DNA from: a virus | IMG/VR virus record: IMGVR_UViG_3300037502_002424 | Location: 1-37,259 of that record | Direction: 5' to 3' (one strand) | Length of the DNA: 37,259 nt | Part shown: positions 8,270 through 16,900 of the stretch, in pieces | Layout: every line of letters starts with the position of its first letter | How positions within the stretch are numbered: position 1 is the first letter of the stretch | Notes under the pieces: generated by a model | Database searches by the model: none | What the model was told of the DNA's origin: nothing | The model's input: only the letters and a program-made list of their open reading frames with translations | Program-made: the position numbers and the translations under genes

Positions 8270-8694
8270 TGGTCCAGGGTGCGGAACGGCTGCGCGCCCG
8301 ATTTAAGGCGGTGCCGCAGAAGGTCATCGACGAGGTGGCGAAAGTCATTGAGGCGCAGGCCGAGAAGATCGTGGCCGACATGAAGCGGCTGGTTCCGGTT
8401 GACACAGGCGCGTTGCGTGACAGCATCGGCTGGACTTGGGGCGATGCTCCCAAGGGTTCCATCAGCGTCGGCAAAGTGCGCGGCAAGTCGTTTGACCAGG
8501 CGGCGATCACGATCTACGCCGGCACGCGCGACAAGAGCCTCGGTTCCGCCGATGCCTTCTATGCGCGGTTTCAGGAATTCGGGACAGTAAAGATGCCAGC
8601 CAACCCGTTCTTCTATCCAGCCTGGCGGGCAAACAAGACCCGGGCTCGCAGTGCCATGAAGCGCGCAGTTAGCAGGGCGATCCGAAAAGCCTAA
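8269..8694 (+). CDS. HK97 gp10-like tail terminator / completion protein
   Basis: A 141-residue protein of the HK97 gp10 family. The diagnostic region is RLVPVDTGALRDSIGW (about 46-60), followed by a strand-rich middle and ARFQEFGTVKMPANPFFYPAWR, the classic second motif. ATG 8269 was chosen, with GGAGGA just upstream; ATG 8266 is an in-frame alternative. The next plus-strand structural gene is interrupted by an antisense gene whose TAG stop overlaps this gene's TAA end. Confidence 0.9.
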   Translation: MVQGAERLRARFKAVPQKVIDEVAKVIEAQAEKIVADMKRLVPVDTGALRDSIGWTWGDAPKGSISVGKVRGKSFDQAAITIYAGTRDKSLGSADAFYARFQEFGTVKMPANPFFYPAWRANKTRARSAMKRAVSRAIRKA

Positions 8695-8966
8695 GAGCAA
8701 AACGCCTGCGTCGCTGCCATGGCGCGCGTGAGCGCCTCGACGCCGGGGCTGAGTTTCTCAGCAAAAGTCGCGAGCGCCGTCAGTTGATCGGGCGATGTGG
8801 GCCCATCTGCAAAAGAAGAAAGTTCACTGCCGTCCACGGCTGTGACGGCATCAAAGATGGCCAAAAGCTCGACAGTAAGCTCTTGGCAAAAGGCTGCTTT
8901 GGCCGTTTCCGCCAAGCTCGCGATCGGGACAAGAGACATCAGCAACGCAAAGGCGACAGGTCTCAT
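8691..8966 (-). CDS. secreted small protein, antisense moron in the tail module
   Basis: A 91-residue protein on the opposite strand to all surrounding structural genes. It starts at ATG 8966; a TTG two codons upstream is an alternative. It has a credible Sec signal peptide: basic start, hydrophobic core VAFALLMSLVPI, and an A-S-L-A cleavage site before ETAKAAFC. The remainder (about 70 residues) is helical and acidic with two cysteines, one near each end, which could form a disulfide in the periplasm. No known family is recognised. Gene orientation, export signal and tail-to-tail overlap of stops with the gp10-like gene fit a lysogenic-conversion moron, possibly affecting the envelope or superinfection. 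Confidence 0.65.
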   Translation of the reverse strand: MRPVAFALLMSLVPIASLAETAKAAFCQELTVELLAIFDAVTAVDGSELSSFADGPTSPDQLTALATFAEKLSPGVEALTRAMAATQAFCS

Positions 8967-9183
8967 GGTCAAGGCTCTCTTTCACAGAGAGTTCAACTGG
9001 CGTCGACCCAACAGTCCTATCGGGTTCTGCGTCAAGCCCCTCGATCAACCCCAGACATTGCCGCGCGACGTAATCGAGGCGGCAGTCGCCAAAGGCGCGG
9101 CCACCATCGTCGCGCCGCGCCGCACCTTCCCCGGCCCGTCGCCGGACCCATCGGGCGATGAGCCCCATCATCGGAGAAACTGA
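8965..9183 (+). CDS. small tail-region protein of unknown function
   Basis: A 72-residue protein starting at ATG 8965; the frame is open upstream only because it lies opposite the antisense gene. It reads FNWRRPNSPIGFCVKP, then LPRDVIEAAVAKGAATIV, a pattern like small proteins found next to connector genes in related phages. The tail is Pro- and His-rich. The start codon overlaps the antisense gene's start in the palindrome CATG (8964-8967). The ribosome site is weak (AAAGGCG or ACAGG). It ends two bases before the tail tube gene. Confidence 0.7.
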   Translation: MVKALFHREFNWRRPNSPIGFCVKPLDQPQTLPRDVIEAAVAKGAATIVAPRRTFPGPSPDPSGDEPHHRRN

Positions 9184-9185
9184 TC

Positions 9186-9629
9186 ATGGCGAAGGCCACC
9201 ACCCAACGCTTCGACGAACTGATCCTTCAGGTCGAAACGTCGACGCCCGGCACGTTCACCAAAATCTGCGGGCTGGTCGATGTGACCATCACGCGGACTG
9301 CCGCAATCGCGACGGCAGAGGTGCCGGACTGCGACGACGAAAGCTTGCCGCACCACATCGAGAAAGAGGTCACGTCGCTTGATGTCTCGGTCAGCGGGAC
9401 CGGAGTCTGGGCGCAACAGTCGTGGGGCCTTATGTCCGACTGGTTCTACAGCGCTGCAACCAAGAACGTGCGGGTGTCAAACGCCAAGGCATCGGTCGGG
9501 GACATCGAGATCGAGAGTGGCCCCGCGCTGCTTGAGACGCTGACGAACACCCGCACCAAGGGGCAGAAGGTCAGCGCCGAAATCAGCCTGCAGTTCGTTG
9601 GTATCCCGAGCCGCACGGACCAGACCTGA
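9186..9629 (+). CDS. major tail protein (tail tube)
   Basis: A 147-residue tail tube subunit of the TP901-1/GTA type. It opens with QRFDELILQVETSTPGTFTKICG, followed by a beta-rich body with VTITRTAAIATAEVPDCDD, the DVSVSGTGVWAQQSW strand pair, and a closing GQKVSAEISLQFVGIP strand. These strands build the hexameric tube. Position before the tail assembly chaperone and tape measure confirms the role. Its stop overlaps the next start (TGATG). Confidence 0.9.
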   Translation: MAKATTQRFDELILQVETSTPGTFTKICGLVDVTITRTAAIATAEVPDCDDESLPHHIEKEVTSLDVSVSGTGVWAQQSWGLMSDWFYSAATKNVRVSNAKASVGDIEIESGPALLETLTNTRTKGQKVSAEISLQFVGIPSRTDQT

Positions 9630-10012
9630 TGAAGGTCCGCCTGACCTGGCCCGGTGGCGAGCACGATTTCCTGCTCGACATCGGCAAGCTCCGGGCGCTG
9701 CAGGCCGCCTGCGAAGCTGGTCCGGAACAGATCTTTAAGCGCCTCGGCGATGGGACTTGGCGCGTCGACGACAGTTTTCAGACCGTCCGTCTCGGTCTGA
9801 TCGGCGGGGGAATGGCAGATGAGGAAGCGCGCAAGGTGACCACCCTCGCCTTTGACAGCCATCCGCTGCGTTCGTTCTGCCCGGTCGCCAGGTTGATCCT
9901 TCTCGCGGCACTGGTCGGCGACAAGGACGATCAGGTGGGGGAGGACGCGGGGGAAACCGCCCCCCCGGCAAATGGCGGTTCTCCGACATCTACGGAACCG
10001 GGGCAGTCATAG
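9629..10012 (+). CDS. tail assembly chaperone, short form (GTA gp10-like)
   Basis: A 127-residue protein of the GTA tail assembly chaperone type (Phage_TAC_11): MKVRLTWPGGEHDFLLDIGKLRALQAAC, then GPEQIFKRLGDGTW and DSFQTVRLGLIGGGM. It would coat the tape measure during tail building. The last 20 residues after GEDAGETAPP are low complexity and end at TAG 10010-10012. This looks like the zero-frame exit of a frameshift gene, since a conserved C-terminal domain is open in the -1 frame right at the C run. Confidence 0.85.
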   Translation: MKVRLTWPGGEHDFLLDIGKLRALQAACEAGPEQIFKRLGDGTWRVDDSFQTVRLGLIGGGMADEEARKVTTLAFDSHPLRSFCPVARLILLAALVGDKDDQVGEDAGETAPPANGGSPTSTEPGQS

Positions 10013-10161
10013 GTTACAGCCCGATTACGGTTGACCAGATGACGATGTGGCAATTCAGCGCCGCCGTCGCTGGTTGGATGCGGGCGCACGGGCAGAAGAC
10101 GAAACGGTCGGATGATCTGTCCGATGATGATCTTCGCGACATGGGCATTGTGGGATTCTGA
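9629..10161 (+). CDS. tail assembly chaperone, long form made by -1 frameshift
   Basis: If ribosomes slip -1 at the heptamer C_CCC_CCG (9961-9967), translation continues to TGA 10159-10161, giving about 177 residues. The extension reads GKWRFSDIYGTGAVIGYSP, then VDQMTMWQFSAAVAGWMRAHG, the pattern of the second chaperone domain seen as a separate small protein in gene transfer agents (Phage_TAC_6 type: WRxxxxxG...MTxWxxxAxxxGW). No suitable start for this domain alone precedes the conserved Trp; ATG 10039 would remove half of it. It ends overlapping the tape measure ATG as TGATG. The long/short pair is the rule in tailed phages, so the mechanism is likely though not shown. Confidence 0.75.
9960..9967 (+). 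promoter_or_regulatory. -1 ribosomal slippery site
   Basis: Seven consecutive C bases followed by G, read in the zero frame as gC CCC CCG. After a -1 slip, both tRNAs can re-pair on CCC CCC, and the next codon (9967-9969, GGC) enters the conserved chaperone extension. Confidence 0.7.
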
Positions 10162-12257
10162 TGGCAGAGAACACCGAAGCCGATCTGCTGGTGCAGCTCG
10201 GAATGACCATGACCAAGATGAACCGGCAGCTGGCGCAGGCCGAGGCGCGTTTCACCCGCACGGCGCAGAAGATCGAGCGGGATTTCAATGCCGCAAACCA
10301 GCGGTCGGTCGAGCGGACAGTCGGCGCGGCAACCACGATGGAGGGCGCGTTTACCAAGCTCGGCCGTGTCGCCGGTGCGGTGCTGGGTGTCGTCATCGGC
10401 CAAGGCATCCTGCAAATCAGCGCGAATGCGGGCAAGGCCATCAAATCCCTCGCGGACCTGGCAGACCAAGCCGATCGCGTTGGCGCCAATCTTGAGCAAT
10501 ACCAGGCCTTGCAGTTCGGGTTTCAGCTGGCGGGCGTGGATAATGCGGCGTTCGTGCAGGGCATGGAAATGTTCACCCAGCGCATCGGTGAAGCAGCCGA
10601 AGGCAGCGGCGAACTCTATGACCTCCTTCGCGAGAACGGCATTGCGCTTCGCGGCGTCGACGGGGAACTTCGCCCGGTCAACGATCTGCTGCGCGACTTC
10701 GCTGATCTGATCCAGCAGGCGGGCAGTGAGTCTGAACAGATGGCCATGCTCAACGATGCGTTCGGGCGCAGCGGTCGTGGTCTGGTTCTCGCGCTGAGAG
10801 ACGGGTCGGCGGGCCTCGATGCCATGTCCGTTGCGGCCGAGGAGGCAGGCGTTGTTCTCGACGAGGGTCTGGTGAGGCGCGCTGCAGAACTCGATGACCG
10901 CCTGGACGTTGTCAAAGCGCAGGCGCAGGCGCTCATGAACATTTTTGCGGTCTATGGTGGAGAGTCGGTTCTCGGTCTGGCTGCAATCATCGAGGACATT
11001 CGGTCGATCGGCGACGAGGTCACGAACCTCGACACGATCCTGCAGGGTAATCCCAACGCAGCGCAGCTTCTGGGCCTTAACGTCATCGGTGCCATGGAAA
11101 CGGCAGGCGATGCGACCGAAGCACAGGCGGCTGCGGCACAACAACTGATCAGCCTCTACAACCAGCTCGACGGAACGGTCGAGGAAACCGTGACCCAGCT
11201 CGATCGCATGGCATCTGAGGCCATGGCACTCGGCGAAGAACTCGCGTCGCTGACGCTGACGCGGCTTGCCCGCGACCTTGATGCCGCACGCGAAGGGCTC
11301 GATGCAGGCACGATCAGCACAGAGGAATTCGAGGCCCGGCTGACCGATGTCAGCGCCGAAGCCGTCAACGTGCTGATGCAGCTCGACGCAATTGAGGACA
11401 TCACATTCGATGGGGCTATTGCGCAGGCTGGCAGGCTAGCGTTGGCGCTTTATGACGTCGCAATGCAGGCGGCCACCGTGCGTGCCAATCTGCCAACCTA
11501 CAATCCCACGATGCCGGAAGGGGGACCTGGAACCTTCCCTGTCGGTGACAACATAGGCGGAACGCTCAACGGCAACTCGCCGCTGGCACCGACGAGCGTG
11601 ACAATCCCTCCCAACCGACCGGGCTTTGACTGGTACTTTCCGTCGACCGGAGGCGGCCGTTCCGGAGGAGGTTCGCCAGGCGGCGGTGGGTCGGCCATCG
11701 CTCAGGCCCCGGAATACTGGGACGAGCTGATCGACAAAGTCCGCGAGGGCGAACAGGCGTGGGCCGAGTATAACCAGACCGTCGAGGACGGCGCGGCGCG
11801 GATGGCCGACTTCTTCATGTCGATCTTGGACGGGTCGATGAGCGCCAAGGAAGCTGTCTCAGCGCTTCTGATGGAATTGGCCCGCGCTCAGATGATGAAA
11901 GCGTTCCTTGGCCTGAGCGAAGGTGGGGGCGTTGCTGCCTCGGTTTTTGGTGCGCTGGGTGACGCCTTGAGCTTTGACGGCGGCGGCTACACGGGCGCGG
12001 GCGCGCGCACTGGCGGCATCGATGGCAAGGGCGGCTTTCCCGCGATCCTGCACCCGAATGAAACCGTCATCGACCACACCAAGAACGGCGGCACGGGCGG
12101 CGGGCAGGTCTCTGTCGTTGTGCGGATGGAAGGCGGCAACCTGGTGCCTGTGATCGAAAGCGTCAGCGGTAGTGTCACGGCCAGAGCGCTGCAGGGCTAT
12201 GACCGCCAGCTGCCCGGCCGCGTTCGCAACATCAACAGTGACCGGCGGAAACTCTGA
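10161..12257 (+). CDS. tail length tape measure protein
   Basis: A 698-residue protein that sets tail length and is threaded through the tube. The start MAENTEADLLVQLGMTMTKM with the following long helices (QAEARFTRTAQKIERDF) is typical. The middle (about 100-440) is alanine-rich and helical. A Gly/Ser-rich linker lies near 500-520 (GGGRSGGGSPGGGGS). The C-terminal 180 residues contain SAKEAVSALLMELARAQMMKAFLGL and GGGYTGAGARTGGIDGKGGFPAILHPNE, a common tape measure ending. About 0.15 nm per residue would predict a tail near 105 nm. No lysozyme or peptidase domain is visible. Confidence 0.9.
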   Translation: MAENTEADLLVQLGMTMTKMNRQLAQAEARFTRTAQKIERDFNAANQRSVERTVGAATTMEGAFTKLGRVAGAVLGVVIGQGILQISANAGKAIKSLADLADQADRVGANLEQYQALQFGFQLAGVDNAAFVQGMEMFTQRIGEAAEGSGELYDLLRENGIALRGVDGELRPVNDLLRDFADLIQQAGSESEQMAMLNDAFGRSGRGLVLALRDGSAGLDAMSVAAEEAGVVLDEGLVRRAAELDDRLDVVKAQAQALMNIFAVYGGESVLGLAAIIEDIRSIGDEVTNLDTILQGNPNAAQLLGLNVIGAMETAGDATEAQAAAAQQLISLYNQLDGTVEETVTQLDRMASEAMALGEELASLTLTRLARDLDAAREGLDAGTISTEEFEARLTDVSAEAVNVLMQLDAIEDITFDGAIAQAGRLALALYDVAMQAATVRANLPTYNPTMPEGGPGTFPVGDNIGGTLNGNSPLAPTSVTIPPNRPGFDWYFPSTGGGRSGGGSPGGGGSAIAQAPEYWDELIDKVREGEQAWAEYNQTVEDGAARMADFFMSILDGSMSAKEAVSALLMELARAQMMKAFLGLSEGGGVAASVFGALGDALSFDGGGYTGAGARTGGIDGKGGFPAILHPNETVIDHTKNGGTGGGQVSVVVRMEGGNLVPVIESVSGSVTARALQGYDRQLPGRVRNINSDRRKL

Positions 12258-12907
12258 TGGCCCTTTCTTTCCCGCTCGACCTCGCCGGGTTCTTCGAGGC
12301 GATCTGTCCGATCACGACGACCTTCGCTCTTGGCGAAGCCGTGCAGATAAACGAGACCGGCGGCGGCGAGGTCATCCGGTCCGACTTTGGCACGCGGCTC
12401 TGGGGCGGCAGCGTCACGCTCGCCCCTGCAAAGCCGATCCTGATCGAAGACGTGATGGCGCTGTTGCGGGTGCTGCAGGATTCGCGCGCGTCGTTTCTGA
12501 TCTACCCGCGCCACCGGCCCAAGGCGCGGGCCATGACGACGGTCGCCACGCCGACGGGACAGATCAACAGCCTGCCGACCGACAACCGCCTGATCACGCT
12601 CAAGGCGCTGTCGGCTGGGTTCGTGATCACGCGCGGCGATTTCCTGTCGTTCACCTACAGTTCCTCGCCCGTCCGCTACGCGCTGCACCAAGCCGTCGAG
12701 AGCATCACCGCCAACGGGTCGGGCGTGACCGGGCAGTTCGAGGTGATCCCGCCCATTCGGCCCGGCGCTGCCGTCGATGCAAACGTCCGGATGAACAAGC
12801 CTTGGTGCAAGGCGGTCATGGTGCCGGGCTCGCTGCAGATCGCAGAGCTGCCGCGCCGCGGCTTCTGCTCGGGCGTGTCCTTTGAGTGGCGGCAGACCCT
12901 GCGATGA
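12257..12907 (+). CDS. distal tail-like protein
   Basis: A 216-residue protein immediately after the tape measure, in the slot of the GTA gp12 / distal tail (Dit) protein that starts the baseplate hub. It opens MALSFPLDLAGFFE and has a strand-rich body (ITTTFALGEAVQINETGGGEV; TRLWGGSVTLAP), ending SGVSFEWRQTLR. I infer the Dit-like role from position and size, since the sequence is not one I recognise as DUF2460. Its start overlaps the tape measure stop, and its stop overlaps the next ATG as ATGA. Confidence 0.7.
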   Translation: MALSFPLDLAGFFEAICPITTTFALGEAVQINETGGGEVIRSDFGTRLWGGSVTLAPAKPILIEDVMALLRVLQDSRASFLIYPRHRPKARAMTTVATPTGQINSLPTDNRLITLKALSAGFVITRGDFLSFTYSSSPVRYALHQAVESITANGSGVTGQFEVIPPIRPGAAVDANVRMNKPWCKAVMVPGSLQIAELPRRGFCSGVSFEWRQTLR

Positions 12908-13500
12908 GCTGGTCCGTCACTGCCCAAAACCGGCTGCTGGCCCGCTCTGCCGTCATGCCGCGCTGGCTCTTGTGGGTCGCGGCCAAGGAGTTCGGCACGC
13001 TGGCCGCCGCGCCGCTCGGGCTCTGGAACGGCGACGACGATCTGTCCTTTACAATCGCGGGCAGCCCGCGCACCTACCTCGGCGCGCTGTCGCGGTTCGA
13101 GGTCGAGCCCATCACCTATGCCACCGGCCTCGATGTCCGGACGCTCTCGATCACGCTCGCCGCGAACGCGCCCGAAACCGAGGACCTGGTGCGGGGCTTC
13201 ATCATCCGCCTCGCGGCGGTCGAGCTGCACCTCGCGCTGCTAGATCCTCAGACCACCGACCTGATCGACGTGCAGCCCATGTTCCGGGGCTTTGTCAACC
13301 GTGCGCCGCTCTCGACGCCGGCGCAGGGTGGCGGCGACAGCGTCACCATCGAACTCGTCAGCCGGATGCGCACCATGGCCCTGCCCGGCCCTGCGCTGAA
13401 GAAAACCAACCAGTCTCAGATTCTGCGCGATGCGACCGACGACTTCCGCCAGTACGGCGCGACGGCGGGCGAGATCGTCACCGAATGGGTGAAGAAGTGA
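12904..13500 (+). CDS. baseplate hub protein, DUF2163-like
   Basis: A 198-residue protein starting at ATG 12904 in an ATGA overlap. The region VTAQNRLLARSAVMPRWLLWVAAK followed by TYLGALSRFEVEPITYATGLDVRTLSITL matches the style of DUF2163/GTA gp13 hub proteins (beta-rich N-terminal domain), as does MFRGFVNRAPLSTPAQ... with VTIELVSRMRTMA. The large C-terminal domain and Cys pairs found in GTA gp13 are not present, so this is a short version. Position between the Dit-like and DUF6950-like genes agrees. Confidence 0.65.
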   Translation: MSWSVTAQNRLLARSAVMPRWLLWVAAKEFGTLAAAPLGLWNGDDDLSFTIAGSPRTYLGALSRFEVEPITYATGLDVRTLSITLAANAPETEDLVRGFIIRLAAVELHLALLDPQTTDLIDVQPMFRGFVNRAPLSTPAQGGGDSVTIELVSRMRTMALPGPALKKTNQSQILRDATDDFRQYGATAGEIVTEWVKK

Positions 13501-13910
13501 CCGACACCAATCCCCTTGGCAAGAAGCTGCCCGGTTGGCAGGTGCGCCTTGCGGACTTTCTGCGCGCCAACCATCGCCGCGCCTTCGAGCCCGGCCGGTG
13601 GGACTGCGCGATCTGGGCGGCTGGTGCGGTCGAGGCCATGACGGGCGAGGATCACCTGCGCGGGTTCCGGGGCTACCGCTCGATCGCAGAAGGCAAGCGG
13701 TTTCTGCAGGCAAAAGGGTTCGAGGATCATGTCGCCTATGTCGCAAGCCTGCTGCCCGAGATCGCGCCTTCCTTTGCGCAGCCTGGCGACGTGGCCGTGA
13801 TCGACGGCCAGTCCCTCGGTATCGTGCAGGGCGCGCAGGTTTACATGTTCGGCGTCAACGGGTTCGGCATGGCTCCCTTCGACATCATCGGGCGGGCGTT
13901 CCGGGTATGA
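13497..13910 (+). CDS. DUF6950-like protein (NlpC/P60 position in the tail tip)
   Basis: A 137-residue protein starting at GTG 13497 (GTGA overlap). It has FEPGRWDCAIWAAGAVEAMTG at about 24-45, with a cysteine in the WDCA motif that occupies the place of the catalytic Cys in NlpC/P60 tail peptidases, then FRGYRSIAEGKRFLQAKGF, and FAQPGDVAVIDGQSLGIVQG, which resembles the strand around the usual His. The clear catalytic His is missing (Leu-Gly-Ile at that strand), so it may be structural rather than a working peptidase. In GTA-like tails this gene precedes the large tip protein, as here. Confidence 0.7.
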   Translation: MTDTNPLGKKLPGWQVRLADFLRANHRRAFEPGRWDCAIWAAGAVEAMTGEDHLRGFRGYRSIAEGKRFLQAKGFEDHVAYVASLLPEIAPSFAQPGDVAVIDGQSLGIVQGAQVYMFGVNGFGMAPFDIIGRAFRV

Positions 13911-16900
13911 CGCGCCTCGATCGCATCCTTCTGACGCTGGCCCTGATGGGCGCGGCGGGACCGGCGCTGGCCGATCCTGCGACGCTCACCATCGCGGCCC
14001 TGACCGCGTCGGGCGTGTCCGTCTCGGCCACCGCCGCTTTTGCCATCCGCGTGGGCTTTGCCATCGCTATGACGGCCCTGTCACAGGCGCTGACCAAGGG
14101 CGCGGCCAATGCCAACGGCGCGCCCAAAGGCATCACGCTGCGCTCGACCACAGGAGGCGAGCAGACACCGCAAAGCTTCATCCTTGGCCGCTACATCACT
14201 GCGGGCAACCTCACGGCCCCGGAGATGAGCCACGGGGCGGATGGCGACACGCGCTACCTCACCCGCGTTATCGACCTGTCCGACGTGCAAGTGACGGCAC
14301 TGGAAGCGCTGATCATCGATGGCGTGCGTGCGGAACTGGCGACTGGCACGCCAGCCACGCTGAACATGTCGAACGGCGACGGAACCACGCCTGCGATTCA
14401 CCCGGACTATGGGCCCACCGTCAATCGGGGCGACTTCATCGGCTTTGCCTGGTGCCGCTTCAAGGATGGCTCGCAGACAAGCGCCGATGCCATGCTTCTG
14501 GACAAGTACGGGACGCACCCAGCGCGGCCGTGGGAATCGACCATGGTCGGCCGGGGCGTCGCCTATGCGGTGCTGACCTTCCTGTGGCGCGACAGTCCGC
14601 AAGTCTGGCAGGGATCGCCGGATGTGCGTTTCATCGTGCAGGGCATCCGGCTCTATGACCCGCGCAAGGACACGACTGCGGGCGGCTCTGGTGCGCATCG
14701 CTACGGCACGACGTCCACCCATGAGTGGTCCGACAACCCGGTCGTGATGATCTACAACCTGCTCCGCGGCATCCAGATCAGGGGCGGCGCGATCTTCGGC
14801 GGCGGCTTTGCGGCGGCCGACCTGCCCTATGCGACCTGGGCGGCGGCAATGAACGCCTGCGACGTGCTGATCGGCGACCGGAAGACCTATACCGCCGGGT
14901 ATGAGGTCTTCATGGGCGGATCGGACGCGGGCGGGCAGTCGCCTGCGGACGTGGTCGAGGAACTGCTCAAGGCCTGCTCCGGCCAGATCGCGGACGTGGG
15001 CGGCACGCTCTACATCCGCGTCGGTGCGCCCGGCCTGCCCGTGAAGTTCATCACCGACGATGACATCCTCGTCACGCAAGGTCAGGAGCTGGACCCGTTC
15101 CCGGGCGCCGAGGACAGCTACAACATCGTCCACGCGACCTGGGTCAACCCGTCCCAGCTCTGGACGGTGAAGGAAGCGACGCCCGTCCGCGATCAGACTG
15201 CGATCAACGCTGACGGGCAGGAGCTCGTCGCGGACATCGCCCTGCCCGCCGTCACGGTGGGCCAGCAGGTGCAGCAGCTGATGAGCGCCTGGCTCAAGGA
15301 CGCGCAGCGGCACCGGCGGCAGACGATCACGCTGCCGCCCGAGGGCATTCTCCTCAAGCCCCTGGACGTGATCGACTGGACCAGCGAGCGCAACGGGTAC
15401 AGCGGCAAGGCCTTCGAGATCGGGCAGGTCGGCATCGATCCGCAGACGCTCTGCACGACCTTGTCGATGCGCGAGATCGATCCTTCCGACTATGACTGGA
15501 GCACCGGACAGGAAATCGTCATCGATGCGCCGTCCATCGATCCCGTCATCAATGCCGCGCAGACCGTCCCGGGATTTGCAGCGACGGCCACCACCATCAA
15601 GGACGAGAGCGGTGTTGACCGCCTGCCCGCTATCCGGCTCGAATGGTTGTCTCTGCTTCCGGGCGTCACATCGATCCGGTTCCAGATCAGGGTCAATGGC
15701 ACCAACACGGTGGCGGTCGAGGGTTCCACAGCCAACGTCGACGTGGGCTATCATGTCGTGTCTGCAGGCATCGTCGCCGGTGTCGCCTATCAGGCGCGTG
15801 CCCGACTTGTCGGACCGAAGTCGACGGTCTGGACATCTTGGGTTGCGGTTACAGCCCCCGACGTGCGGATCAAGGAAATTGACCTTGCCGACGAGGTGCA
15901 GACGCTTCTGGCCGAGGCAGAGATCGTGCGGCAGGAGGGCCAGCAGCTGGTCGCGGACCTGCGGGCCGAAGTCGACACCGAGTTTGCGATCGAGATTCCG
16001 CGCGTGGCCGATGTCGAGCAGGCGATCTCGACCATCGCCACACAGGTGACATGGCTGACTGCGCTGGCTGCGCAGACGGAGAAGAACGTCGCGGATGCGG
16101 GCCTCTACATCGACCCTCTGACAGGCAAGGCCCGGCTGGAGGGCGTCGCGAGCGTCGAGGACAAGGTCAACGCTGTCTCAGTCACGCTCGACGCGCAGGC
16201 CGCCCAGATCGCGCTGCGCGTGACGCAGGCCGATGTCGACCTCGCAATCGCTGCGGCCCAACTTGACCCGACCGAGTTGCCCATCATCACGGGGCTGGAA
16301 GGCCGCGTCACCGATCTGGAGGTATCGCTTGATGCGGCCGAGGCCGCTATCCTGCAGCGCGCCACGGTGGTGGATTTCGATGCGCTCGGGACAGAAGTCT
16401 CAGAGGCGACGATCCGCATCGATGCGCTCGAGGCCGAGATCGTCCAGAAGGTCGAGACAAGCGACTTCTCCGCGCTCGAAAGCCGGGTGACGACGGCCGA
16501 GGTCACGCTGTCCGCGCTGGACGGGGCGGGGCTCACAATCCAGGTCGCTGACATCCGGCAGGACTTGCGGCTCGTCGACGGGCTGGCCGACATGACGCTC
16601 GAACAGATCGCCAACCTGCACCAGGAGCAGCTGGGGCGGCTCGCGGACACCGCGCTCGTGCGTCAGGAGTATAGCGCCCTCGTCACTGACGAGCGCGAGG
16701 CTCGGGCGAGCCTTCGGACCGAGCTGGCTGCGGCCATTGACGCGAACCTTGCGACGGCGCTGCAGGAGATCGCCGTTGTCGCTTCGGAGACGGATGCGCA
16801 GGCCACGCTGATCACGCAGCTCACGGCCACGGTCAACGCCAACACCGCCGCCATCACGAGCGAAGCAATTGCCCGTGCGACGGAAGATGAAGCGCTGGCG

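Noticed and set aside
14081-15754. 557-codon minus-strand ORF opposite the tip protein
   Set aside because: Shadow: amino-acid content mirrors the reverse complement of the J-like coding sequence, with no recognisable domain.
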